Shown piece by piece: positions 6,989 to 13,765 of a stretch of DNA of 25,317 nt. Made by a program: the position numbers and the translations under genes. Numbering within the stretch: the first letter of the stretch is position 1; each line of letters opens with the position of its first letter. Origin of the DNA: Burkholderia sp. (GTDB taxonomy: Bacteria; Pseudomonadota; Gammaproteobacteria; Burkholderiales; Burkholderiaceae); the NCBI RefSeq assembly GCF_018375725.1, contig NZ_JAHACR010000027.1, positions 1 through 25,317 of the forward strand, read 5' to 3'. A model generated the notes under the pieces. It worked only from the letters and a program-made list of their open reading frames with translations, ran no database searches and had not been told where the DNA came from.

Positions 6989-8533
6989 ATGTCACTATCT
7001 CGCCGTCAATTCCTGCTGACGTCCGCTGCCGCCGCCTCGGCCGTGCTAACCGGATGCGCAGAATGGCCCTCAAGCGGTTCAAAAGAAGTCGCGAATGGAA
7101 ATGTGAGCGGCACTTCGCGTCGCCTTATTGTCGATACCCGTTCGATCGAGGTCAACGGCCGTGCTGCGACGGTGTACGGGTTGCATCAGCCGGACGGCAC
7201 GCGCGGCCTGTTCCTCGAACCGGGCGAGCGCTTTGCCGTGGAACTGGACAACCGCCTGCACGAACCCACCATTGTCCACTGGCACGGACAGACGCCCCCG
7301 TCCGATCAGGACGGCGTGACCCAGTTCGGCGTGCCGGCGCTTCAACCAGGGGAGCGGCGCGCCTATGATTTTGCCGCGCGCCCCGGCACCTACTGGATGC
7401 ACTCACATCATGGTTTCCAGCATCAGAAACTGCTGGCCGCTCCACTGGTTGTGCGCACGGCCGACGATGTACGGGCTGACCGCCAGGAGGTGGCGATCTT
7501 TCTGGAGGATTTCCTGTTCCGCGATCCCGCCGAAGTGTTCTCAGAGCTGCAGAAGGGCAACGCAGATTCCAAGGGAGCCATGACCGGTCAAAAGTCGGGC
7601 GCGCAGCCCCACGGCATGGGTGGGATGGGCGGTATGCACGGCATGTCTGACATGGGTGGCATGGGTGGCATGGGTGGCATGGGTGGCATGGGCGGCAGTA
7701 GCATGCCGGATCAAATGCCCGGCATGAAGATGGACCTTAACGATGTCGATTTCGATGCCTATCTCGCCAACGACCGCACGCTCGACGACCCGGAAGTCAT
7801 CCGGGTCGAGCAAGGCGGAAGAGTGCGCTTGCGGATTATCAACGGCGCCTCATCCACCAACTTCCACGTTGACCTCGGCTCGTTGCGAGGTACGGTCGCG
7901 GCGGTCGACGGCAACGCCGTCCAGCCGCTGACAGGCAGCCGCTTTGGTTTAGCGATGGCTCAGCGGATCGATATTCTCGTTGACCTGCCCAACGGGACCG
8001 GAGCGTGGCCGATTCTCGCCGTACGGGAAGGAGCCAGACAACAGACGGGGATTATTCTCGCCTCTAAAGGCGTCAACGTGGGCAAGGTCGCGGGGGCGAC
8101 AGCCGCCGCTGGACCGGTGAGCTTCGATCAGGAACTGCGGTTGTCTGCGCTCAGGCCGCTGGCAGACCGTCCCGTCGATTCGCATTCTGTGCTGATGCTG
8201 ACCGGTTCGATGCAGCCGTATACGTGGGGAATCAACCACAAGGGCTGGGACAATCGCGACACGGTGAAAATCCGCAGCGGACAGCGGGTGGCTATTACGT
8301 TCCAGAACACCACGATGATGGCCCATCCGATGCATCTGCACGGGCACCACTTTCAGATCGTCGCGCTCAATGGCAAAACGTTCTCCGGGGCGCTGCGTGA
8401 CACGGTGCATGTCCCGCCGATGGCAAAGGTCACCCTGGCGTTCGATGCCAACAATGCAGGCCGGTGGCTGATGCATTGTCACAATCTCTATCACATGAAG
8501 TCCGGCATGATCACCGAAGTGCGTTACGTTTGA
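6989..8533 (+). CDS. Multicopper oxidase, CueO/CopA-like, Tat-exported, Met-rich
   Basis: This 514-aa periplasmic enzyme is expected to oxidise Cu(I) to Cu(II) using O2. It has a twin-arginine signal (SRRQFLLT) followed by a lipobox-like LTGC near residues 20-23, so it may be a Tat-exported lipoprotein. The copper ligands are present: HWH at 97-99, HSH at 138-140, HPMHLHGHH at 446-454 and HCHNLYHMKSGM at 496-507, with Met507 as the likely axial ligand of the type 1 site. A Met/Gly/His insertion (about 205-250) corresponds to the Met-rich segment of CueO and PcoA and probably binds Cu(I). It starts 72 bp after copA and may be co-transcribed with it. The symbol could be cueO or copA-like, so I leave it blank. 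Confidence 0.9.
   Translation: MSLSRRQFLLTSAAAASAVLTGCAEWPSSGSKEVANGNVSGTSRRLIVDTRSIEVNGRAATVYGLHQPDGTRGLFLEPGERFAVELDNRLHEPTIVHWHGQTPPSDQDGVTQFGVPALQPGERRAYDFAARPGTYWMHSHHGFQHQKLLAAPLVVRTADDVRADRQEVAIFLEDFLFRDPAEVFSELQKGNADSKGAMTGQKSGAQPHGMGGMGGMHGMSDMGGMGGMGGMGGMGGSSMPDQMPGMKMDLNDVDFDAYLANDRTLDDPEVIRVEQGGRVRLRIINGASSTNFHVDLGSLRGTVAAVDGNAVQPLTGSRFGLAMAQRIDILVDLPNGTGAWPILAVREGARQQTGIILASKGVNVGKVAGATAAAGPVSFDQELRLSALRPLADRPVDSHSVLMLTGSMQPYTWGINHKGWDNRDTVKIRSGQRVAITFQNTTMMAHPMHLHGHHFQIVALNGKTFSGALRDTVHVPPMAKVTLAFDANNAGRWLMHCHNLYHMKSGMITEVRYV
7652..7696 (+). repeat. Five 9-bp tandem repeats encoding Met-Gly-Gly
   Basis: ATGGGTGGC occurs four times in perfect tandem followed by ATGGGCGGC, inside the Met-rich loop of the multicopper oxidase. 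Each unit adds one Met-Gly-Gly. Such an array can expand or contract in frame by replication slippage, changing the number of Cu(I)-binding methionines. Confidence 0.9.
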
Positions 8534-9021
8534 CAGTCGGTCGGGCTACACGGGCATGCCTCTTTGTTTTTGGAACGGCCGGACCGCTGAACGGACGCGG
8601 ATTTACGTCATCGCGGAGGACAGTTCGGTGGTTTGACGTGAAGGTTTTGGCAGGGATACGACGTTGGCAACCTGATGGCCCCCTGCCTCGTCGACTCATC
8701 GCCGGGGGCTTCCGAAGTCCGGGGCACCAGACTCGTACAGCCAGACAAGACGAGTAATGCAGCAAAAGTCACCGTAGTAAAACCTGCCACGCGACCGAAT
8801 GGATTCACGTTGGGCTCCCAAAGACAGGCGATCTCGACACATCCGCGTCAGGCACGTCAAAGGGTAAGAGGCGGCGAACAGCAACAAGGCTCCGCGCTAC
8901 CCGTCTCGACAGAGTGTGGAATTCGTCAATGCTGGGCTGCCCATTTCGATTCGGAAAGCTTATGGAGCTCCTTGTTGCGGGCGATGGTTGCTGCGCTCGG
9001 CGGGTAGTCATGCTTCCTGAT
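8534..9021. other. Gap between copper island and Tn3-family inverted repeat
   Basis: This 488-bp stretch follows the oxidase and ends at the 38-bp inverted repeat. It holds one doubtful lipoprotein frame (8608-8808, minus). I see no RNA gene, further operator or clear terminator. The five bases just before the repeat (CTGAT, 9017-9021) would be one copy of the target duplication of the Tn3-family element if the other end, beyond this window, carries the same bases. Confidence 0.5.
8608..8808 (-). CDS. Possible small or truncated lipoprotein
   Basis: This minus-strand frame encodes 66 aa starting with a lipoprotein-type signal peptide: basic start, hydrophobic core FTTVTFAALLVL, and lipobox LSGC at about residues 21-24. 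The GTG start at 8808 has GGGAG about 6-10 nt upstream. The remainder is short, with no recognisable domain, so this may be a small lipoprotein or the surviving 5' end of a longer gene broken by rearrangement. It is oriented opposite to the copper genes. Confidence is low because a plausible signal peptide alone can arise by chance. Confidence 0.35.
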   Translation of the reverse strand: MNPFGRVAGFTTVTFAALLVLSGCTSLVPRTSEAPGDESTRQGAIRLPTSYPCQNLHVKPPNCPPR

Positions 9022-9059
9022 GGGGTGAAGAGGGAAAACGGAAAAAATCAGGCGCTAAG
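9022..9059. repeat. 38-bp terminal inverted repeat of Tn21-like (Tn3-family) element
   Basis: The segment starts GGGGT, contains GGGAAAACGGAAAA in the middle and ends GGCGCTAAG; it is exactly 38 bp and follows the pattern of Tn21-subgroup ends (GGGG ... GAAAACGGAAAA ... GCTAAG). The TAG stop codon of the adjoining tnpA remnant lies inside it, as is typical for the tnpA-side end of Tn3-family transposons. The matching end should lie beyond the right edge of the window. Confidence 0.82.
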
Positions 9060-9296
9060 ACATAATGAGGGGTCGAGGTGCAGTGGAACGGCAAACCAGG
9101 TTAAGGGCACTCCTGACTTTTTCGTTGCTTGCTGGGTTATGCAGTGGCCGCAGCCAGCCCTTGGCTACTGCTTCCAACACAGAGTAGGAATACTGGCCAA
9201 GCATGTTGATGTGCTCATGCAGTAACGGCGACAGCCTGGCCATGTCATCATCTCGAACATCAGAGCTGACATAAAACAGCAGCGGTATCCCAGTGC
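9055..9296 (-). pseudogene. 3' remnant of a Tn3-family transposase
   Basis: Reading minus, the frame gives DVRDDDMARLSPLLHEHINM followed by LGQYSYSV and a LRPL motif, then stops at TAG inside the inverted repeat. The R-L-S-P-L-x-x-E-H-I-N-x-L-G signature is the extreme C-terminus of Tn3-family TnpA. Only about 70-80 of roughly 1,000 residues remain. The homology fades at about 9280-9296, where the stop codon of the tlpA-like gene begins, so that is the junction where cargo replaced the rest of the transposase. It cannot encode an active enzyme, but the adjoining inverted repeat could still be used by a transposase supplied from elsewhere, such as the copy at the right edge. Confidence 0.75.
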
Positions 9297-10109
9297 TTAG
9301 CGAGAGCCGAAGAAGCTGTCGATTTTCTCGGTTAGTGTTGCGCGCGAAAGCTCACCCATATGCCGCTTGTATAGCCGGCCTTGAGCATCATAGAACAGCG
9401 TTGTAGGGTAACCAGACGAACCAGTTCGGGCACTTACCTGCTTGGCCGGATCGAGAACGATATTTGGCATTTGTAACCCATTCGCGTCGAGGTAGCTTTG
9501 TACGGTTGCTGCTGATTCTCCTTGATTCACAAACACGAAGTGGATTTCTGGATGGGCTAGCTGTGCAGCCTTTAATACAGGCATCTCACGTCGGCACGGC
9601 GGACACCAAGTTGCCCAAAGATTGATAATCAAGGGGCGGCCCACAAAGGCACTGAGCGGCACAGTTGTGTTGTCGAGGCGGCGTACCTCAATTGTCGGGA
9701 CAGGCACACCCACCGACGTAAGGGCATGATTCAGCGCACTTCCTCCGAAAAAGACAAAGCAGCCCGTCAAGGTTGCAGTCAGAAGCGGCCTACGTAGTGT
9801 CGTCGAGCGCCGTGACAATTCCATGCCAACCAAAACGGCCGTCGCGAAACCGGCCAGGTTGTCGAAGCCTCCATCACGAAAGTCGATGATCGACAATGGA
9901 GCATTGGAATAAATCTCATGATGTCTTAATACGAAGATTGAGCGTCCGGCGAGGAAACCGAACACGATCATCTTCCAAAGAACGGGGCCCGGATCGACAC
10001 CGCGCCTCGTGCGGAACCACGCGGCAACAGAATGGGCAAGCGTTATGCCTGCCAAGAGTAGTGCTACTTGTACAGGGACGACGAGCGGCCCAAATCGTAC
10101 AGCATCCAA
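9297..10109 (-). CDS. TlpA-like thioredoxin fused to an Lgt-like membrane domain
   Basis: This 270-aa protein has about four N-terminal transmembrane segments (residues 8-130) followed by a periplasmic TlpA/ResA-type thioredoxin domain with W-C-P-P-C (Cys169, Cys172) and a cis-Pro loop in SSGYPTTLFYD. The membrane part resembles prolipoprotein diacylglyceryl transferase (Lgt) in its GPLVVPVQ start and AGRSIFVL...NAPLSIIDFRDGG stretch. The catalytic His-Gly-Gly of Lgt is absent (DNLAG instead), so it is probably only an anchor. It likely reduces disulfides or persulfides on exported proteins. It is the last gene of a minus-strand trio with the DUF442 and metallo-hydrolase genes. The DNA here looks less GC-rich than the copper island, suggesting separate ancestry. 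Confidence 0.8.
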   Translation of the reverse strand: MDAVRFGPLVVPVQVALLLAGITLAHSVAAWFRTRRGVDPGPVLWKMIVFGFLAGRSIFVLRHHEIYSNAPLSIIDFRDGGFDNLAGFATAVLVGMELSRRSTTLRRPLLTATLTGCFVFFGGSALNHALTSVGVPVPTIEVRRLDNTTVPLSAFVGRPLIINLWATWCPPCRREMPVLKAAQLAHPEIHFVFVNQGESAATVQSYLDANGLQMPNIVLDPAKQVSARTGSSGYPTTLFYDAQGRLYKRHMGELSRATLTEKIDSFFGSR

Positions 10110-10172
10110 AAAGTGGCTCCCTGAATCGAAATTTGTGAACTTTAACTTGCAGTTCTAGTTGCGAATGAACAT

Positions 10173-10601
10173 CTATTTGGCCGTGACTTGCCTGACGAAG
10201 CTGGCGAAATCAGCGGAACCCTGAAGGTTGAACCCCATGGTTTGCGCTTCCTCGAACGTGCGTTCCGCTGTCCACCCATTCTGCTTTGCACGACTAAGCG
10301 CGAGCAGCAACGCGGCCCTCGTGCCAGTGGCGCAATGCAGTAAATGCGGCCCTTGTGTTCTCTGCATTACTTGACTTAACTCGTCAATCTGCTGCTCTGA
10401 CAGGGCTGTCTTGTTGACTGGTACATTGAAGTAATCCAGTCCACTGTTCCTGACCAACTCGGCGTTCGAGGTGGCCGTTTCCCCAGGCGTACGCATGTCA
10501 ATTACGGTGTGAATGCCCTGCTGCTTCGCCTCCACCAAATCCTGCCCCGAAGGCTGGGGACCGATGAACAGGCCATCCCCTATTTGCTTGAAGTTTGTCA
10601 T
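10173..10601 (-). CDS. DUF442 phosphatase-like / sulfurtransferase-like protein
   Basis: This 142-aa protein has a tyrosine-phosphatase-like fold signature with the active-site loop H-C-A-T-G-T-R (Cys90, Arg95) and the upstream general-acid region VIDMRTPGE. DUF442 domains form the N-terminal half of Blh (beta-lactamase-like hydrolase) in BigR-controlled sulfide operons, where a sulfur-transfer role is suggested. Here the domain is a separate gene just downstream of the metallo-hydrolase that forms the other half of Blh. ATG 10601 has GGAG about 10 nt upstream; a start at 10628 would add nine residues. Spacing to the metallo-hydrolase is 28 bp, indicating one operon. Confidence 0.82.
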   Translation of the reverse strand: MTNFKQIGDGLFIGPQPSGQDLVEAKQQGIHTVIDMRTPGETATSNAELVRNSGLDYFNVPVNKTALSEQQIDELSQVMQRTQGPHLLHCATGTRAALLLALSRAKQNGWTAERTFEEAQTMGFNLQGSADFASFVRQVTAK

Positions 10602-10629
10602 TTCAATTTCTCCGTTGGTTAGCGGCACG

Positions 10630-11379
10630 TCAGCCCTGCGGGCTCTGGGTCATCTGGCGGCAATAGCTGGCCAAGTTCTCTGGCAGGTCTGGGGGACAGA
10701 CGCCACATTGCTTATTCCCCGGGATAGCGTAGTCAATGAACTTAGGGTATGGAAGGTTCAGCTTGGCCATGATGTCCCTGAACTCTTCGAGCGTCTTTTC
10801 CCCGCCCAGGCGGGGATTACGCTTCTTTTCCTGCGCGATCGAGGAGACAAAACGCTGCTGGTAGTCGTGCGCCGGGTAGACCAAGGTTTCGTCGGGCAAA
10901 GCAAACAGCTTCTCTCGCACGCTTTTGTAGAGCGCATCGGCATCACCGTTTTGAAAGTCAGTCCTGCCACACCCCTCGATAAGTAAGGCGTCGCCTGTGA
11001 ATACGCGGTCATTTAAAAGATAGGCAAAGTGCCCGTCGGTATGGCCGGGGGTATGCAGGGGCTGCAAAGTAATACCCCCGACCTGAAATGGCCTGCCTTC
11101 TTCGATGCCGACATCGGCACATGACAACTGATCGTAGGCAGGCGCGGCAATCTTGCTACCCACGGCACGCTTCATTTCCAAAGCTGCGGTGATGTGGTCG
11201 GCATGGATATGGGTATCGACCGTGTAAGCCAAGGTCAGACCTAACCTGTGCACCTCGGCCAGATCCCGATCCATGGTCGCAATCACGGGATCGATGAGGA
11301 CTGCCTGTCCCGTGTCCTCGTCCCCCAGCAGATAGGTATAAGTGCTCGACAGGGGTTCGTACAGTTGTCTAAAAATCAT
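10630..11379 (-). CDS. Persulfide dioxygenase-like metallo-beta-lactamase-fold protein (ETHE1/Blh type)
   Basis: This 249-aa protein has the metallo-beta-lactamase motifs T-H-I-H-A-D-H (His57, His59, Asp61, His62), TPGHTDGH (His113), GD at 129-130 and PAHDY (His171). Together with GCGRTDFQNGD, which is characteristic of ETHE1-type persulfide dioxygenases, this points to oxidation of glutathione persulfide to sulfite with one non-haem Fe bound by two His and one Asp. A C-terminal CGVC motif (GNKQCGVCPPDLPEN) is extra. It is the first gene of the minus-strand operon, divergent from the BigR-like regulator, which very probably controls it. The ATG is preceded by GAGGAACGCC. Confidence 0.88.
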   Translation of the reverse strand: MIFRQLYEPLSSTYTYLLGDEDTGQAVLIDPVIATMDRDLAEVHRLGLTLAYTVDTHIHADHITAALEMKRAVGSKIAAPAYDQLSCADVGIEEGRPFQVGGITLQPLHTPGHTDGHFAYLLNDRVFTGDALLIEGCGRTDFQNGDADALYKSVREKLFALPDETLVYPAHDYQQRFVSSIAQEKKRNPRLGGEKTLEEFRDIMAKLNLPYPKFIDYAIPGNKQCGVCPPDLPENLASYCRQMTQSPQG

Positions 11380-11445
11380 GGGCGTTCCTCAATAGTCGTC
11401 GTGATCAGAGTTCGACACATGGATCATCGTCTCTACGTTTAATAT

Positions 11446-11474
11446 ATTATGTTCTGGTATAATGTTCGTGTAAA
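11446..11474 (-). promoter_or_regulatory. Divergent BigR-type promoter/operator region
   Basis: On the minus strand a TTTACA (-35, 11474-11469) and a CATAAT (-10, 11451-11446) are separated by 17 bp and point at the metallo-hydrolase operon. On plus, a consensus TATAAT lies at 11458-11463, 40 bp before the regulator gene, within the same few bases. Two direct repeats, TTATGTTC (11447-11454) and TAATGTTC (11460-11467), 13 bp apart, overlap both promoters and are candidate binding sites of the ArsR-family regulator. One bound dimer could therefore shut both directions. Confidence 0.65.
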
Positions 11475-11503
11475 GTGTTACTTTTAAACGGATCTACGTC
11501 GCC

Positions 11504-11815
11504 ATGCCAAAGCAAATTGATTTAGTGAAACTGCATGCCGCAGCTGGGGAGGCTAGCAAGCTTCTGAAGGTACTGTCCAACCCCGACCGTATGCTCTTGC
11601 TATGCCAGATGACGCAGGGCGAGTTCTCGGTCAAAGAGCTGGAAACCATCACTGGGATCTTGCAGCCTACGCTTTCACAGCAGCTGACCGTGCTCCGCGA
11701 AGAGCGACTAGTGAATACTCGCCGTGAGGGCAAGCAGATCTTCTACAGCATCTCCAGTAGTGAGGCACTGGCAGTGCTACAGGTGTTGTACCAACTTTAC
11801 TGCCCAACGGAATAG
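11504..11815 (+). CDS. bigR: BigR/SqrR-type ArsR-family sulfur-responsive repressor
   Basis: This 103-aa winged-helix protein has the ArsR/SmtB core LLKVLSNPDRMLLLCQM ... LQPTLSQQLTVLREERLVNTRREGKQIFYSI. It has two cysteines, Cys34 and Cys100, 66 residues apart, matching the pair (42 and 108 in BigR) that form a disulfide or polysulfide bridge on exposure to sulfane sulfur. The metal ligands of ArsR or SmtB are not visible. It is divergent from the persulfide-dioxygenase operon and heads the YeeE-like/TauE operon, the known BigR context. It is expected to repress both until sulfide or persulfide builds up. Family assignment is firm; the exact inducer is inferred. Confidence 0.88.
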   Translation: MPKQIDLVKLHAAAGEASKLLKVLSNPDRMLLLCQMTQGEFSVKELETITGILQPTLSQQLTVLREERLVNTRREGKQIFYSISSSEALAVLQVLYQLYCPTE

Positions 11816-11824
11816 GAGGCTGCA

Positions 11825-12256
11825 ATGATGATTGACTGGAACAATTTCACGCCCTGGACGTCGCTGGCGGGTGGGCTGATGATCGGAATAGCCACGGCAC
11901 TGTTCTTGGTATTTAACGGAAGAATTGCGGGCATCAGCGGCATCGTGGGTGGCCTGTTAACGCCCGCAAGGGGCGATATCGCCTGGCGTCTTGCGTTCGT
12001 GGGCGGCCTAGTGCTTTCTCCTCTCGTGTTTTCAAGCATCGCTCCCCTGCCCCAAGTGCACATCGAGGCCGGTTACCCGGTCTTGATCCTGGCCGGACTG
12101 CTGGTAGGGATCGGTACCCGTTACGGTTCGGGCTGCACTAGCGGACATGGCGTGTGCGGGCTGTCGCGTCGCTCCCCGCGTTCGATGGTGGCTACCGTAG
12201 CCTTTATGTTCGCCGGATTCGTGACCGTCTACGTTGTTCGCCATCTTGTCGGCTAA
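11825..12256 (+). CDS. YeeE/YedE-family half-transporter (PmpA-like)
   Basis: This 143-aa membrane protein has about four hydrophobic helices and the family motif G-x-G-C-T-S-G-H-G-V-C-G-L-S (Cys104 and Cys111). YeeE/YedE proteins move thiosulfate or other sulfur species using conserved Cys residues. This is the N-terminal half of what is one polypeptide in YeeE, and the next gene encodes the second half, as in the PmpA/PmpB pairs near BigR. It begins 9 bp after bigR with a ribosome binding site overlapping the bigR stop (GGAGG), implying co-translation. Confidence 0.85.
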   Translation: MMIDWNNFTPWTSLAGGLMIGIATALFLVFNGRIAGISGIVGGLLTPARGDIAWRLAFVGGLVLSPLVFSSIAPLPQVHIEAGYPVLILAGLLVGIGTRYGSGCTSGHGVCGLSRRSPRSMVATVAFMFAGFVTVYVVRHLVG

Positions 12257-12266
12257 GGGAGCAAAA

Positions 12267-12704
12267 ATGAAAATCTTCATGTCGCTGTTGGTCGGCCTGT
12301 TGTTCGGCTTGGGGCTTATTTTGTCCGGCATGAGCGACCCCGCGAAGGTGCTCGGCTTTTTGGACCTGGCCGGAAACTGGGACCCGTCGCTTGCGTTCGT
12401 GATGGGCGGCGCTGTAGTCGTCGGCGCGCTGGTGTTTCCGTTCGCGGCCAAACGTCCGAGATCGATCCTGGGCGACGCCATGCGCTTGCCGACGGCTACG
12501 CAAATTGACCGCCGCCTCGTGCTCGGCGGACTCGCGTTCGGCGTCGGCTGGGGCCTGGCCGGCTATTGTCCCGGTCCTGCGCTCGCATCGCTCGCACAAG
12601 GCGGCGCCAAACCCTTGCTGTTCTTCATCGCCATGCTGGTCGGAATGGCGTTGTTTGAACTGCTCGAACGAGCAAAAGCCAAAGCCGCATCACCGGCCGC
12701 GTAA
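12267..12704 (+). CDS. YeeE/YedE-family half-transporter, DUF6691 type (PmpB-like)
   Basis: This 145-aa membrane protein (four or so helices) contains SGMSDPAKVLGFLD and GYCPGPAL (Cys101), the signature of the second half of YeeE/YedE proteins. With the preceding gene it should form the complete pore, probably importing or exporting a sulfur compound such as thiosulfate. ATG 12267 has GGGAGC about 8 nt upstream; starting at 12234 would overlap the previous gene by 23 bp with no better signal. It is the third gene in the bigR operon. Confidence 0.85.
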   Translation: MKIFMSLLVGLLFGLGLILSGMSDPAKVLGFLDLAGNWDPSLAFVMGGAVVVGALVFPFAAKRPRSILGDAMRLPTATQIDRRLVLGGLAFGVGWGLAGYCPGPALASLAQGGAKPLLFFIAMLVGMALFELLERAKAKAASPAA

Positions 12705-12712
12705 CCGGGGCT

Positions 12713-13510
12713 GTGATGATTACGGGTCTTCTCTTGGGGGCGGTGGTAGGTATTGTCATGGGTCTGACAGGAGCTGGGGGAGGCATTCTCGCGGTCCCAC
12801 TTCTTGTCTTCGGCATGCACTTAACGATCGCCGAAGCCGGCCCCGTTGGCCTGCTCGCCGTCGGTGTTTCTGCCGCAGCAGGTGCTTTGATGGGCTTGAA
12901 GGCTGGGATTGTGCGCTACCGCGCGACCGTGCTCATTGCCGGCACTGGCATCCTGCTCGCGCCACTCGGTGTATGGTTGGCTCACCGTTTGGACACGCGA
13001 CTGCTCAGCCTGTTGTTTGCCGCTATTCTCGCCTGGGTCGCATATAAAACCTTCCGTGAAATCGTCGGTCGCAGTGTCGAGTCCACCTCTCTTACTCTGG
13101 ATCGACCCTGCATTCGGGACGACATGAGTGGACGGTTTATCTGGACGAGCAAGTGCGCCGGCGCCTTATCGATCGCAGGTGCCATTGCGGGCATTCTGTC
13201 CGGTTTGCTCGGGGTAGGCGGCGGGTTCGTCATGGTGCCGGCCTTGCAGCGTTTCACGGATTTAGCGGTGCAATCGGTCGTCGCTACCTCGCTCGGTGTT
13301 ATCGCACTTGTTTCGCTAACTGGCGTAGCGGCCAGCCTATCTACAGGAAAATTTCCCCTTGGTGTCGCGCTCCCGTTCGCAGCAGGAAGCATAGTCGGGA
13401 TGGGAGTCGGCAGTGTGCTCACCTCGCGGCTTCCGCAAAAGTATCTGAAAGCTGCTTTCGGGGTGATATGTCTCGGGGTCGCTGCAATGATGACTTTTAA
13501 ATCACTGTAG
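12713..13510 (+). CDS. TauE/SafE-family sulfite/sulfur-anion exporter
   Basis: This 265-aa protein has about eight transmembrane helices in two homologous halves. Each half has a glycine-rich start: GLTGAGGGILAVPLLV near the N-terminus and GLLGVGGGFVMVPAL near residue 165, the TauE/SafE signature. These proteins export sulfite, sulfoacetate or related anions. In this operon it probably removes sulfite made by the persulfide dioxygenase. The start is GTG 12713 or the adjacent ATG 12716. It is the last gene of the operon, followed by about 120 bp with no gene and then the res site of the transposon. Confidence 0.88.
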   Translation: MMITGLLLGAVVGIVMGLTGAGGGILAVPLLVFGMHLTIAEAGPVGLLAVGVSAAAGALMGLKAGIVRYRATVLIAGTGILLAPLGVWLAHRLDTRLLSLLFAAILAWVAYKTFREIVGRSVESTSLTLDRPCIRDDMSGRFIWTSKCAGALSIAGAIAGILSGLLGVGGGFVMVPALQRFTDLAVQSVVATSLGVIALVSLTGVAASLSTGKFPLGVALPFAAGSIVGMGVGSVLTSRLPQKYLKAAFGVICLGVAAMMTFKSL

Positions 13511-13631
13511 AGGAAACGATCGATAACACAACCCATATGCCCCTCCTGGCTCTCTTGGCCAGAGAATCACTCGTTCGTAGAACAGCATTAAGAAACCCCG
13601 TTCGCATTTTCGCCGTCACCTAAGCATGTGA

Positions 13632-13750
13632 GCTTAGGCTACACCCTAATTAGGCGTCAGGAGGGCCCTGCAAAATGCGTCAGGATAGAGTCATATAAAC
13701 ATTTTATTGACACCTGACCGGAAGGCTCATAGATTTCAGCCTGACATTCA
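13632..13750. other. Tn21-like res site (resI-III)
   Basis: The 120 bp before tnpR follow the layout of the Tn21 res site: a resI-like stretch with ACCCTAAT...GCGTCAGG (about 13632-13665), a resII-like stretch with GCGTCAGGATAG...TTATTGACA (about 13677-13712) and a resIII-like stretch with CCTGACCGGAAGGCTCAT...CCTGACATTC (about 13713-13750). TnpR resolves cointegrates here. The Tn402-like element, a family known to target res sites, landed 71 bp downstream, inside tnpR itself. A perfect 7-bp hairpin (CCTAAGC/GCTTAGG, 13619-13638) borders resI. Subsite borders are approximate. Confidence 0.72.
13707..13735 (+). promoter_or_regulatory. tnpR promoter within res
   Basis: TTGACA (13707-13712) and TAGATT (13730-13735) are separated by exactly 17 bp, a near-consensus sigma-70 promoter. 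It lies across the resII/resIII subsites, so resolvase bound to res would repress its own gene, as in Tn21. AAGGAGG at 13755-13761 is the ribosome binding site for the TTG start at 13766. Confidence 0.7.
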
Positions 13751-13765
13751 CAACAAGGAGGTTAC

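Noticed and set aside
13521..13580. Possible rho-independent terminator after the TauE gene
   Set aside because: The TCTCTTGGCCAGAGA stretch is imperfectly paired and no T-run follows, so I did not call it.
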